Position numbers and translations under genes: made by a program
Shown here: positions 1-14,500 of the stretch, piece after piece
Layout of the letters: each line of letters opens with the position of its first letter
Position numbering within the stretch: position 1 is the first letter of the stretch
The notes under the pieces: model-generated
Database searches by the model: none
Seen by the model: only the letters and a program-made list of their open reading frames with translations
Told to the model about the DNA's origin: nothing
Assembly: GCF_051020985.1 (NCBI RefSeq)
Contig: NC_135001.1
Location: 14,563,896 to 14,627,895, forward strand
Length of the DNA: 64,000 nucleotides
Direction of reading: 5' to 3'
Origin: Nomia melanderi
Taxonomy: Eukaryota; Arthropoda; Insecta; Hymenoptera; Halictidae

Positions 1-26
1 TCGTTATTGGAGAAGTCGAAAAGTCA

Positions 27-198
27 ATTCACAAGAAAGAAAAATTTGCACTTTTTCAAGGAGTAGTTTCACCCCTTTAAAGGAAAATTCGGCACGAAAA
101 AAATTACAATGTATTACGCTAGACTTACTCTACTTTCACACAGAATATCATTATTTTTTGAATCTCCTAGTTCGATATCTGTCCTCGTAAGTTGAGCA
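27..198 (+). repeat. Dispersed repeat, copy 1 of 2
   Basis: This segment matches 2551-2715 in the same orientation over about 165 bases with scattered substitutions. Shared landmarks are a GAAAGAAAAATTT run, a TTTCACCCCTT block and a TACGAAAAAAATT-type block followed by ACTTACTCTACTT. No terminal inverted repeats or coding sequence are visible, so I cannot assign a transposon class. The copy lies close to the window edge, so it may extend to the left. Confidence 0.7.
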
Positions 199-2550
199 TT
201 ACATCGTTTTTTTTTGCTGTCACCGATTTCTCATGTTCCCTAATTCTTTTATTTTCCATGAGACAAAAAATAAGAGTTAACATGGTAGTAATCATTTGGA
301 ACATGTTATTTCTTATTATTCATGTTATACGAGAAATATTTCGTGTGGCACGATGCTTTATAACGCAAGTTCATACAATGCGTAACATATTAACCGCGTA
401 ATACAGGAGTTTACTGTACCTTATAGTGCAATGTCTCAAGGACCGGTACAAGTGAGGGTGTTCTACGTACGCCAACTACGAGAAAGTGTGAGGCAATCTA
501 GACTAGACAAAGAGTCCTTCGTCAACATCGTCGATACTCGCAAATGACTTGAAGATGTTGCAGTTGCAGCGAGAGACGAGCACTTGAAGCTAAGAACACT
601 TTTCTTGGTCGACTTTTTCAAGAAAAGACACCGATCCACTGGGGATGAGGATCAATACCGGGGGATCACTTGTACATTTTTTGTGTTAACGTTGTAGCAA
701 ATACACATCAGTGAATAAATATTATAGTTCATTGTTTCTCTGTTAAGTTGCATAATTTCTTACAACTTAATTTAACCCTTTCGTCCCTAGATATGTATTT
801 TTTTAATATGAATTTTGTGGAAAACAACTTACGACTGCGCACTAATCAACTAAAACACATGTACTGACAACTGATTAGCACTTAAACTGTCAGCCATAAG
901 CAAAGATTCCCGTGTGGCACAATTTTCCTTTATCTCTACGTTTTCTAGTTTTCCGACCGTTTAAAATGTTCGTGTTATTTATATATGTGTACCATTCGGG
1001 ATGAAAGAGTCAATACAATAAATGAAGATAATTTTATTCTAGATAAAAGATAGTGTTTTAAAAATTTTATTTATAAAGGATACACTTTCAGACATAGTAA
1101 TTATTTCTTGTTCTTTTTGTACTCGAACTTATCAATAAATGATTACTCGTGTCTTATACTGCTGCGTTAAGTGCCACTTTAATTATGTTTCTTCAAGCGA
1201 AAATGATATAAGATTGAAAGGGACTTTTTTGTGATGATTTCAATTCCACTATTCAATTCCCTTTCGAATTACAGGATCAAAATATGATGCATTCCATTTA
1301 AAAAATATAAGACACCTTTCATATTTCGACAAAAAAGAAATATAAAAAAATATTGATTATACTGTCCAACTTTTAATTGTTAAATATGGATCTAAAATCC
1401 GTCCTTTTTTATCAATCTCAGTCATTAAAAAATTTCAGTTTAAAAAAAGATCAAATTTTCAAATATTAAACTTCGTTGTTGATCAACCAAAAAGCTATTT
1501 TCCTTGAAACAAGTAAATTAAAAAATTCCCCTAAATAAAATAATAACGATTTTTAATATTGAAAATTAGATTTTGTTTCCACAATTATATAAATTTCTCA
1601 ACAATCAAGGCTGAAAAAGGAAACAGATTTTTATATTCGTATTTCGCATATTTATAGCATCATTTACAGCTCGCAATTAATAAAACACAATTATTCTAAT
1701 TTTTCGAATATAAAATATGTGTTTAATAATGTTATGCTGCATATCCCCATTGATATCAAGCAACTTTTATTCGAAACATTTTCTCATATACAAACGGTTC
1801 ACAAATAATTTAAAGCGGTCGAGGTGGGTATAGTATTTATATCCACCCTGTATAGTATATTGCGTGGGTAAGTAGTACATTGTGAGGAGAATTGGGTTTA
1901 AAGATTTACTTATCGCTACACATTACTAATGATGCATACAATTCGGAGAATGTGTATGTATGTTGGTCAATCTTATTGCCGGTCATTGCTGTTGTCGGTC
2001 AAAGCTGTTGTCAATCAAGATTGGTCAATTCCAGTCCATGAATCCTGTGTCAATGATTTCAATGTAACCCCATTCGTTCATCAATTAGTTACATTCAATT
2101 ACAGAAAAGGCAAATTGTGTTGGGAAAATGAATCTGTCTGCATTTAATTACCAAAACTCAGGGCAAATGATTACTTCAAAGTTAACTGAAGAATTATTAG
2201 AATAAACTGGAATAAAAGTATATCAACCAAGGTACAATACAAGGTAATATCATTATACAACAAAATATTGATAATATCATTTAGTTATTACTCTTTATAT
2301 CAATTTATGTAAAAGAAAATGGAATAAAATATCTGAATATACCTTTGTCAAGTTAAAGTTAATGTTATTTCCTAAGCTACTTAATCAGTAAACTAAGAGA
2401 TTTCAATTTGATTTCAATTTCAATCTTTGAAGGAAAATTTTGAAAAATTTGAATTTCTTTAAAAATGTTATTTCGCAATTTTATACACATAAAAGAACAA
2501 TGTATTTTTTGTTTAAACTTTTTCCGCTATCTCTTACCATTTTCAAGGTA

Positions 2551-2715
2551 ATTCACGAGAAAGAAAAATTTTCAATTTTTCAAGGTGTGGTTTCACCCCT
2601 TCAAAGTGAAATTCGGTACGAAAAAAATTGCGATGTATTAGGCTTCACTTACTCTACTTACACACAAAGTTTCAGAATTTTTTGAATTTATGGATTCGAT
2701 ACCTTTCCTTGGGAA
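2551..2715 (+). repeat. Dispersed repeat, copy 2 of 2
   Basis: Second copy of the repeat at 27-198, in direct orientation about 2.5 kb away. The shared blocks keep the same order and spacing, with small substitutions. The open frame across it (2440-2685) is not conserved in copy 1, so it is not evidence of a protein. Confidence 0.7.
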
Positions 2716-3189
2716 TCAAATTTAAATGCCAAATAAATTAAAAATTTTTGTAAACAAAAAACGAAATGAAGCTATGAATATTTAATTTCAAAGTTATGAA
2801 GAAATATTATACGCTTAAAATAGGTAAGTAATAACGTCGTTTTAATCATTACATACAGAACATGGTTACGCATAGTTTTCATTTTCTAGTATTCTTGTAA
2901 GCTAATATTAGCAACTATCTTTTATCTTCTGATAATTTTGCAAGCAAATTACTTTTCAGTTATCCACTAAACTAACAGTTTGTGTCCAACTGTTAAAAAT
3001 ACTTTCAAACGAAGAATACGCTAACATTCAATTAGATTTTACAGGAAAATATACTCAAGCTACTGTTTGAAGATATCGACACCGCTATCCCGGAAAAGGA
3101 ATACCAGATTACTCGGTACTTATTCACACTCATTTGCAATTACTCAGAACAGGTTCACTTCTAATAAAAAATAGTGACACACTTCAACT

Positions 3190-3560
3190 CGACTGAAACT
3201 TACACGATTAATTATTTGGAAAACTTAGAGAACAACAAATTAATAAAAAATAATTACAAATTTGTATATGATTTATTTCCAATTGATTCCAGGAAACAAA
3301 TTCAATTTTGTGAATGGTATATGAATGCTATAAAAAGTAAAGCAAATGGCTTGCATGAGACGAAGCCTATTCAATTTTCATAACTTCATAATTTCAATGT
3401 ATGGAATCATAATAATTCATGTGTTGTTCGACAAAAATATGTTTTATATGAACTTCGGTGTAATATTTGGATGGACATAAATATAAATAGCATAATCAAT
3501 CAGAGCATTCTCAAAGAAATAATTGGCTTGGGATTACACTTCTCGATTTATGAGTAGATA
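3190..3560 (+). pseudogene. Decayed DDE transposase fragment
   Basis: Codons around 3265-3345 read YKFVYDLFPIDSRKQIQF followed by CEWYMNAI. This resembles the segment just before the catalytic core of insect DDE transposases that carry a DUF4817-type N-terminal domain, where a 'R-x-x-FCxWFLN' block is common. After a stop, another frame gives NVWNHNNS near 3400 and LRCNIWMDI near 3450. These match the order of the 'NxHVW' and 'SVNVWAGI' blocks that usually follow. Frames are broken and both ends are missing. The family assignment rests on remembered motif order and needs a translated search. Confidence 0.4.
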
Positions 3561-4850
3561 CGTAAAGCAAATGATTCACAGTACAGAAACTGAACAAAAT
3601 TCTTAGAAACTTCCTACCATAACAAATTCTATATCGCATCGTTATTAAGCTTATATGTAAGTACAAAGCTAACAGTTTGAAGTAGAGAATTAGAAATATC
3701 AGATTATCGTTTTTATGTTATCACGTTAACTACTAATGACATGGAATCTTTATCAAATGATAAAAAACATGAAATTACGTAGTCAGATAAGCATAGCCGG
3801 TGTTTTATATACTACAATGAACAATTAATTGTTATTTACTTCAGGTGTACATTATAGTAGATTCAATTAAATAGAATAATTATTCACATAAACAATGTCA
3901 TGTAAACAAAAGTTACACTCCCATGCCGCTGACCACGTCAGTCCAAAATAGTTATACTTCTCTAGGAGAATTGATTGTATCATGCATTAAAATAAAACTT
4001 TTAATGTGTTAAAAATGTTTACAATATATCTTTATAAATTAATGTTTAAATAAAAGTAAATTAAAAAATTATAAAGAACAAAGAAATTAGATATGTTCAG
4101 TTTATGAAGTGTAACAAAGTAGTAATTGATTTTTAAATGTTATTCTCATTGTAATATGTACTTAAAAAAAATAATTTTTTTAGTTGAATTTAGAAGTACT
4201 TGTGCCCATTCATAAAGATAGAACATCGGAATATTTTTGTTATCTTCCTTCTTTGTCAGCTATTCAATATCTTGTAAATGATTAAAATAACGATGAATTT
4301 TCCTATCTTAGTAATTGTTAGAAAAATTCATTTCTTCAGAAAATCCATCAAAAACTAATAAACTGTATATACTGCGAATATTTTGTGGTATAGAAAAATT
4401 GTCAGTCGCTCAGATTACATAAATCACTAAACAAAAAATACCCAATAAAATCATATTTATTTATCAAAAAAATAAAAATTAATAAATACATGAATATTTA
4501 TAATTCTTCTTTTCAAAACAAAACTTTAAGGTTTTTAAAAACTACACTCCAAAGAGGTGCGGACTTGCTCTTGATTGTATCGAAAAATTATCGGAGTACA
4601 GAGCGTTAAAATAGGTCTACGAAAGAGTTCGGCTCAAGCGCGTTGGTGCAATAACATCGGTCATTTCAAATGACTCGGTAACATACAATCACCTAAAAGA
4701 ATACATGGTTTATGACAAGATCCCATTGACCTTGTCCTAACTATAAACCCCATTGAAAAACGCATTGCATCAGCTTTTCTGACTTCATATAAGCATATCT
4801 TACACTACGGACAAGCCAGTAGCTAATTTTCTGTAGTGCTCAGTGAAAAC

Positions 4851-4918
4851 CAGGGGTTGAAAACAGTTATAATATTGGTTTTTAAAACGGTTATGAAGAA
4901 CCAAAATAAAATCATATG
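4851..4918 (+). repeat. Tandem second copy of the hAT-like left terminus
   Basis: CAGGGGTTGAAAACAGTTAT starts 68 bases before the similar terminus at 4919. The two 68-base units share the TTGAAAA, GTTATRATAT and GTTATGRAGAA blocks. It may be the end of a second, mostly deleted element or a local duplication. Confidence 0.5.
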
Positions 4919-5708
4919 CAGGGATTGAAAAGAGTTATGATATCGGTCTCATGTCTTGAAATAGTTATGGAGAATCGAAATAAAGTTATAACTATTATTC
5001 GATATATCAGTTCTGAGCTATATCGGTTTCGATTCCGGTTCTTCGAAACCAATATTACGTCGGTTCTGTATCGGTGTTATAACGTAACACGTATTTAACA
5101 TATGAATATTGCAATTATGCAATAGCAAAATATTAAAAGTTACATAGAAGGTATGTCCCAAGTTTCATTTCAATTCATTATGTATAAATAAAGTATATTA
5201 AAGTTTATTTAAAATGTTTCACTTTCACATTTAATTACAGAATAATAATCGATGACATGGAATAACTTCTGCGTCAACTATGTGTTAATCAGTAATTATA
5301 TAAGGTAATCGGCCCATATTTTATACTTCGATTTTGTATTTTTTTCAGAACCGGAAAGTAGCAGTATAGAATCGATATAGGGCCAAAATATATATTACTC
5401 AGTACCGATGTACCTATATAATAACAGTTATGACTGGACTGCTGATTTTTATGCATTTATAAGAAATCTGAAAGTGTAAAACTGTACAGAATACACGAAA
5501 TTTGAAAAAATATATGAAATATTCGAAATGCAGTATTCTTTATATTATTCACTAAGAAAAAACATTTTTATCGTAATTTTGTTTTCCTAAGTATATTCTG
5601 AAACATTTGAATTTGCATAAATATCCGCAATTTAGTGATGATTCTATATCGATTCTCCATAACTTTTTCAAGAACCGAAACGGATATTATAATTATTTTC
5701 ATCCCCTG
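4919..5708. mobile_element. hAT-like non-autonomous element
   Basis: The left end CAGGGATTGAAAAGAGTTAT and the reverse complement of the right end, CAGGGGATGAAAATAATTAT, are similar over about 65-70 bases, including a shared GTTATGGAGAATCGA block. CAGGG/CAGGG termini and roughly 8-bp flanks (ATCATATG and TATATATG, 5 of 8 matching) suit hAT transposons. No transposase frame is present, so this would be a deletion derivative. The left terminus is also duplicated in tandem at 4851-4918. hAT is my best reading; the target-site duplication is imperfect. Confidence 0.55.
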
Positions 5709-7083
5709 TATATATGTGACTAATTGTGTATTAAAGATTCGTCCAATTAAAGTACTGATACGTTAAAAACGCGGATATTTATTCGCTTTATACATGTGTC
5801 CCGCATATAGAAGTCTGTGTCATACACGTTTGAAATTATAATTCTTAATTTAAAAATTAAATGAAAATGAAGTCAAAAGGAAAACAGAACGTAAATAAAA
5901 ATAGTACACTAACAATAAAAACATTCAATAATGTAAAATTTGCTATTTGCAGATCATTATTCTATACATTTACGCAACATTCTCTCTCTCACACTCGCCT
6001 AAACCCAGAAGCGAGGTTCATTAGTGAAATTCAAGTGAAATTTTTCAGTACTGACGTAATTCGTGCCATTATCCTATTTATAGTGAGTTTAGACTCGTTT
6101 TAATTAGGAAAACATTTACAGTCGATTGGTTCTCAATTGTTTCTTCGAAATTCCTACTCATTAATCGCCAATTTAGTTCGTCAATGTGCCATTATTTCAT
6201 TACACTCTATATTCAGAACGCTTTTAGTCAAATAAAAAAAATTAAAGGAAACAATCCGCGTCACAAGAACTGCATAAATTTTCATTGTAATCGGGGAAAA
6301 TCCCTGCATTTCCCGTGATCTTGAGAAACTGGTTATTTTACAAGTCTTCAAGGATAATCGAAATACCAACTTAATGACCAACCTTAAACGTGATATAACA
6401 CGTATGACACGAATGAGGAACTAAAATTCAGTAATACCATATTCGAAACGATAATTCAAAGTATATTAATTACAAAATGAGCAAACATTTCTAGTAAGTG
6501 TTTTGAAAGTTTGATTAAATCAATGGACAACAGGCTAAATAAGTTATAGAAAGAAAATATATAGTTGAAGAATTATAGAAAATGGTCAAAGAAATCAAAC
6601 AGAGTATTACGTTTAGCACTTTTTTTCAAAATGACATTTAAAGTTTGAAAATGAAAACTGGATGGACGCGTTTCAATGCGAGAATTATTGTTGTATATGC
6701 GCCATAATAGTCCATTTTTCATATTATTGCACAAAGTTTCATGTTCTTAAATAATACTTTATAATAACAAAATATGATAATAAAATGTTTTTATAATGGT
6801 TATAAGCATATGTTACATATATTTAATGTATTTTATTGAAACGAGTAAGAACAATAAACAATGTTCAGTGAAAACATTTATACATCCCATGAATTTAAAA
6901 AAATTCGTTTAGAAATTACAAAAAATAGTAAGAAAAAATATGTGCGTGTGTTCAATAACTATACAGAATTTAAATTAATTTTGCAATATACAGTATAAAA
7001 TATTAATTCAAAGTATAAAATAAATAGAAGATAAGACACTATAAAATTTTTCGAATAATTTTTTAGATTTATATAATTAACAA

Positions 7084-7115
<32 letters not shown>

Positions 7116-10100
7116 ATGCACTTACAGTAACTTGCAAAATAACTGTACTTACGAAAATACCGATGCTCATAAATCAATAAAAATTGTACTTCTATAGTAT
7201 AATATCGCACACATATTATTTTCGTCGTATAAATTTATTCCCGCCAAACGATATTAAGCGCCCACAGTAGAAATGAGATATAAAGGATACTCTATTCTTA
7301 CTAACAAGCCTAAATTTATCGGTAATGTGGGATTTGACTCGAAAATAAAACGGGAGTCCTAAGAATCTTCCATCCTAAGCAAAAAATCTATTAAATGAAA
7401 TGTCTGTGCCAATTTTAAATCCCTATTAATACTAAAACATTCTGTATATTTTATTATTGGAATTAAATTATTTTTATTAAATGTTCTATATTTGGTTTCT
7501 TTGTGCAATATCTATGCTGACTTAAATAAACTGACTTTTACTTCATCAAAAAATGTTACATGATCCTACAAATGTTTATTATAATTTACACGCTTTTCTT
7601 TGCTAATTCAAAAATTTTATCAGTTTCTCTGAAAAAGTTTCTGTCTTATGGTACTCCAATTTTATAGCCTTTATCACAAAACACTTGAAAAATAGTTTTT
7701 ATCTATACAATCGTTCTAACTTTGTATGCAAGTTCTACTGTTAATTGTGGTACATTAGTTTTGGAGTTAACTTTAATTTTTATATTTGCCATTCATTTAC
7801 TTCAGTTAGAACTTTTATAATTTCGAATACTTTGCGTATAATATGTATTCATTCTTTCATCAATATCTTTTAACGATTTACCTTGGCATTATCAATATGT
7901 AAATGATTTTTTTTAGAAATATGTATTTCTATTCCTTTCAAGCAGTGATGTAGACTTATTGTTATTCAACAATACAAAATGACTATCAAACGCGAGATAA
8001 CAACAAAGATAAGAGTATTAGACATTATTAAAATAAACTCCAAAGCTATCATAAAATAAGCAGTGAAAAGTATAATCACTATGCACTTTCTTATCTTAAC
8101 GCTCAATTCTGGAATTTTAGAATATGCGCATCTTTTAATGTTTATTAATTATAAGAGATGAATGTATTGTCTTTGTCATTATCAAATAATTCATAATTTA
8201 CTACACATATATATTATTCCTGTATGAATGTAAATATATAAATGTGAAATATCAATTATTAACAAATGTGTTATATCTTTTACAGTGATTTTTTTAAATA
8301 TAGTTAGCACTGTGAAATGATTTGTATAAGAAAATAATTTTAAATAATTTGACAGTAATTGATAAACAACTAATTCAGATATAATAGAAATAATTTATTT
8401 TAGGTATAAAATTAATAACAGATTTTGCCATCTTGATTGTTTCTCTATGTTGGACTATTTGAAAAAAATAATTCAATTACAGACAGAATCGAAAGTATAA
8501 ATTCTACTTGGAAAATGACACAATGAAGAAGGAATTGTGATTCATTTATAAATTGTGTATAGGTTACCTATAGAATTAGTAAGTTACTATGTTTCATCGA
8601 ATTTCATCGAATGAAAATATTATAAATATAATAAAATAATTACATTACTTACGTTTACAGTAAAATATTATAATTCTTCGAATGATATATCAAAATTGCA
8701 TTAAATGGCACAAATATAAAATGTATATAAACATGTTACACAGTACTGATGTGTGTCCACAATTAGAGTCAATAACAAAGAATGACATTAGATCTTTTTG
8801 AACACTTCAAAACATAAACGTTTTAATTCACTACTGAAGAACACGTGGTAAAAATAAAATGCACTGAACCTATATAGTTAATTCCACAATTCCATGGAAA
8901 TGTTACACAGTACCTCATCGAAGATACCATTGATAAAGCAATAACAAAGGTAGATGATCAAACACCATCACATTTTTTTAAACTACCAACAGTCACTCTA
9001 ACGATACATTATGTTCTGAAATTGACTAGCAACGACGAAATGAGTTCTCACTCCCTCTCTAACCTAAGTCTATAGACTGTACATAGAAAGGCAAAACTGT
9101 TACACAGCTTTTACGCGCATATTTTCAAAGGTAAAAAGTACTTTGAAATCTAACAAAGTATTTTTTATAAAATACCATTACATACTTAATGAAAATTAAT
9201 TGTATAAGCTTCTTGTTATATATGACCCTTCCAGGATTTTTTAAATTGAATAATGTTTCTGTCAATTTGTGTCAGTCTTTATTAAATGCTAAGTTCAGTT
9301 ACTTTAAGTTATATGCATAAAATATTATTTACATTTATTAAGATTTCACTTATATGAAATTATTTTTAACAACAGTAATGATGTGATTTAGATGATATGG
9401 ATGTCAAAATAAATTATTACTATTAAATATTATTACATAACAACTATTCTTTATGCCAAAGAAGATAAATCATAAATATACTTATTTTAATATCTTATTA
9501 ATTAAAATATTAAAATAAGAAAAAGACAACATGTTTATGATAAACACAGATAACTAGAAACTTTTTCAAAGGGGCCAATACAGCTCAAGAAATAAATTGC
9601 AATTTAAATTTAATAATAAGTTTATTTAGATAATAGATTTACCATTTTGTGGTTGTGAATTCAACATAATTTCAAAAACTTTAACAAAATACACAATTTG
9701 AAATTATTCAGTGGACTCAGAAAAAATATAAAGGACTTTAAAAATATTATTACTTTAATGACTTAAAACTGTCTTACAATTTGTATGTAATTAAAAAATA
9801 ATACAGCTAATCCTATAATTAGATATCTTTTTACATCAGATAATAAAATGCTAACAAACAAATTTTGTATAGTACTTCATTTGTTATCGTCTATTCGTTA
9901 CATCTTGAAAGAATAAAATGAGGACAAAAAATCATTTAAAATATGTGTCATTAAATTTATAGCAACATGCATATGACATTATCTAACATAATTATTAAAA
10001 TATACATATAAGTTGGATAATGTGCAAAAGATTAATGCATCATTATATTATAGCCAAAGTTTTATTGAAACTCAAGGCTACTAAAATATTAAGTAATTAA

Positions 10101-11547
10101 CAAGATTAGAAATAACTTTGATATTTTGATTAAACTGTTATAAGGTATAAACAGTCTTACAAAGTATTAAGATGTACGTAAGCTTTTTCTATACACGTAA
10201 TAATACATTTTTGTGTATTTGAGCTGAACAAATATTTTATTACCTACATTGCGATGTTTCAATGATAAGAATATATATATATAAACTTCAATCATTTAAT
10301 TCAGTAACTACAATATATTTCTTGAAAAAAATGAAAGGATTTGCTGAAATTATTTTAAATACCTTCCCTTATAATTTAAAAAGAATTAAAATATCAGGAT
10401 TAAGATTGATATTGTTACTTCATAAAATTAGAAATGACAAAATAGCATCTATAATTATTTGAAAGATACAAAAGCTGTTCACTTATCAAAGTGGTTTACT
10501 CTATAAAGAGGAAAGTAAAAATTGGTAAAATTATATATACCCATGATCCCACAAAATAGTTCTAGAAAAAAACACATTGTAGATAAAACAAGAAATAAGG
10601 AATGTCATTAATACAAGAACAATAACAAAAAATTACAAATTAAATGCTTCTTTCAAACAATTATATTAATAGTAATACAAATTTATGAATGTAACAAACT
10701 TTTTTAAGTTATAATATTAACTAAATAGTTCCTAATTTTTCTTTTATTGTTTGTTAAAGCATTCAAGCAAAACAGTTTTATATTCTTGATGTATTCATGA
10801 CAGATTGGAATATGCTTACGTAATTTAGAAAATTGTTATGAACGGTTTAGGTTCAAATGAAAAATCAATTTTATTTCAATAATTTTTCTTAGTCGAGTAG
10901 CCTAAGTATTCATAGTACAATGGATTAGTATATTTTGTATATTGCAATTGCAAAATATACATAACCATTATTATTATTACTCCAAAATATATACAATCAT
11001 TACTGAGTATAAGTAATTTTAATATTTTTGTAACTACATATGTTCATAACCTATACTTTTTATAAGTCACTGTTGACAGTCCGAATGACATGTCCCCACG
11101 AACATGTATACACACATAAGGTCATAGATTAAAAAATACTAGATGAACCATAAAAATAACATAAGTCTGTTAAAATATGTTCATAAGTTCATAAGATGTT
11201 TATATAGCACTTTATTATTTTGAACTAAATATAAAATGTAATTTTAAAAATAATAAGTTGTTGAAATTTTATGTCAAGAATGGAGGAAGGTTAGTAATAT
11301 CCAATTAAATTCATAGACATATTCCCTAGATAACCTATATCTTTATGTTTCACATACTTCACAAATGTACTCAAATTTCATTTTCAAGGATGAGTGAGTT
11401 AGAATAGTAATACAATCAGTAATACAAGCTATACATTTTAATGTGAATGTGAATTTATCAATTAAATTGATAAATAGCTTATAATTTAGAATATACGTGT
11501 AATAATAAAAGTTGGTGCAATAGTGACTTTAAAGAATCGTTATTACA
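5709..11547. other. AT-rich intergenic DNA upstream of Vps45
   Basis: I see no gene in this stretch. It contains a short (AAAT)n microsatellite near 7083-7115 and many low-complexity AT runs. The promoter of the Vps45 gene should lie near its right end, but there is no clear TATA box, initiator or CpG-rich feature to call. Confidence 0.55.
7083..7115. repeat. (AAAT)n microsatellite
   Basis: About eight tandem copies of AAAT. The reading frame that crosses it on the minus strand is a by-product of the repeat. Confidence 0.85.
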
Positions 11548-14500
11548 ATGAATTTGGTGGTTGCTTTAAAATTTTATATTACACAAATGACAGAGGAAAG
11601 CGGTCCTGGCATGAAAGTCCTTTTGATGGATAAACAAACGGTAAATATTTCATAAATATTTCAATATAATTATTATGTGTTAACATTAAGTACATTATTG
11701 GTAGTTATAATGTTGTTAATTTATGTTTATATTATATACGTGAATTATATTTTGAATATATTGTATGAACATTTACCAAAAATATATTATTACTTAATTA
11801 TTTTATTTCAATGGATTATGATGTATATAATATGAATAAATTATCTTTACTTTAAGTTTGATATTTAAAAAAATGTAACGAAGAAGTATAATCTGTCATT
11901 GCAGTTAAGTTTGTTACACTACTGTTTTATTTATAGCTATGATTTAAGAAATTATCTGTCCATTATAATTAATCTCTAAATAATACCAATGTATGTTTAT
12001 CCGTATTACCTTACTTTCATTATTGTATCTATAAAAATATTAAAATAAAATATTACAGTATCATAAGAAACTTAAAATTTTTTAAATTTCTTGTATAGAA
12101 TTAAGAACTCAATTTTTGTACAGGTTTAACATATATTATGCTTTTTGAACATATTTTTTTCTTATAAATAGGTTTTGTGGCAGAACTATATCTTTTGTTG
12201 TTTGTTTTTATAGAATATATTAACATAAATGCATTTATGACATTCGATGTAAATAAAACCTTAGTAATTTTTTAATTTTACATTGCTTAATGCAAATCTA
12301 TTTGTACTTTTTTACAAGAAAACTATCAAAAGTCTTATGATATAATTTCAATAAGCTACTGGTGTTTATTATACTACTTTAAATACAAGTACTAAAAGAT
12401 TTTAAGGATATAAATAATTTAATAGATACAGTTTTTGTGAAATATTTTAACTGTGAAAAGAAAATAACATATTTATAATAACATGCACAAGTAAAATAAT
12501 AGTTCAGCTTTTTGAGATCATGAATTTAAATTAAAACTATATTATAAGACGCTAAAAGAATGATATTAAAGTATTCAAGTATTCTTTATTTGGATGTAAA
12601 TGACATGGAAATATGTTGCCACGATCATCATTCTTAACATCTATTTTTTACACATGTTGTTACCCATCAATCCTAGTTTCTGAGATATCTGCAAAAATAT
12701 TGCTGAGGTTTGGGTCTGCGTCCTCTTCTCAGGTACCTCATCCGAACATAATTTAAACTACTGCAACCATATTCTATGCATTAAAAGTATGATGTGGAAT
12801 GACAAAACTTTTATTACAAATATCTCAGAAACTAAACCTGTATGGTGATAACATGTGTGTAACACGATAATATGATAACATGATAACATGATAACATGAT
12901 AACATGGTAACATGGTAACATCTTCATGCATTTCTACAACGTATTGTAATTGTATGAAAATTGGTAACTTCATCCACACATTACAATGTTACCAATTATT
13001 TTAAATAAATGTTGTTAGAATTGACAATAGTTATTGAAATAATAAAAAATTAATTTACTCTTCTTAACCATCTCTGCTATTTTTGATACTAATAAAGTAA
13101 ATAAAAATGTAGTGGTATTGATAATATTATATGATTTTGAAGTATTATGGGTTCTTATAAGTTCTTTTTAATCCTAGTGTATAACTAGGATTAATGTTTT
13201 GATCTGGTCATGTAGGTGAATGTACATAAAGTGTTAATGTAATATTAATTTTATATTATGGTAGAATAAACGTGTATTTCTTTGGTGTATACTAAAAGTA
13301 TACATTACAATTTTGGCTAAAAGTAGACACACCATAAAATATGAATTTTTTAAATATTAAACAGCATGATAATCACTGTATACATATATAGTATTTGTTA
13401 TGGAATTTGTTAAAATACATTTTATCAAATTTCATATTTTTAAAAATTGTTTAAAAATGTTTGCAACAAAAGTAAATCAGCATTTAATCTTCTATAAATA
13501 TCAATATAAAAAATTAAAAAAATTTTTTTTAAGTTAAGGTCACCCGGATTTTTAAGCGTCATTACATAGTTTTAACTTCATAATATTAGCTGACGTTAAG
13601 ACGAATTCAGTGATTTAACATGTTGTCATTCAGAGTTTTTAAATAACACTGAACTAATTTTAGCAATCAAAAACGGATTTCCAAACCACTGTGAACTGGT
13701 TTGAATCTTTTATTGATGACTACCTCGATCTTATTAGCTTCATGATTTTAAAGTCCGATTTGAAATCATCATTTCATTAAGTAAATCATAATAATTGGAT
13801 TTGGTTGTGGGTCACCAGTGATCCTATGCTATTCAATATGTTAATCAGTGAGAACTTAAATCTGACCAATAATAAGAATTTTTCAAAGTCACTTCGACAC
13901 AGTTTGAAAAATCAATGAACATTTAAACACAGAATATGAAACTTGCATTTAATTTAGTAACCATGTCGAATTTCATCAGCGAACAAGGTATTTTTCATGC
14001 ATACTTAATATCGGTACCCTAATTTTTTCTTTACTGTGCGTCGTCTCGTGAATTACAAATGCTGAATACTACGATAACCGTGTATTAGATTAAATAATTC
14101 GAATCTACACGATCTACCACAACAACTCACAATCAACGATTAGATGATAAAATTCAGTGTTCACAAAAAACCTTTGGAATTACGCTTGTATAGATCGTCG
14201 TTGTATCCAATATATAAAAATTATTTAAAAATGAAGACTATAAGATGTAACTAACGTAAATGTTAAAAGTTTTTGATTTTTGTTTGAGATTGAATTTTGT
14301 TGAAATATTAGGAGGATGTAAAGATTCTGAAAATATTGTCTTTAACGGTGATGTTCGTTTTTACTTAAGTGCTTATGTACCTGTATGAGTAAAATTGATG
14401 GAGCTTTTGGAGCGAAGGAACTCTTCGCGAAAGATATCAACGTTCATTACACTGTATAAAAGTGATTGTGTGTGTTTCAATGTTGTCTCAAGCTATTATC

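Larger units (their letters stand above)
1..4850. other. AT-rich stretch without supported genes
   Basis: No open frame here looks like a gene. The short frames (60-80 codons) have no recognisable domain and are what AT-rich DNA gives by chance. The stretch does hold a two-copy dispersed repeat (27-198 and 2551-2715) and a decayed transposase around 3190-3560, listed separately. I see nothing identifiable in the rest. Confidence 0.6.
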
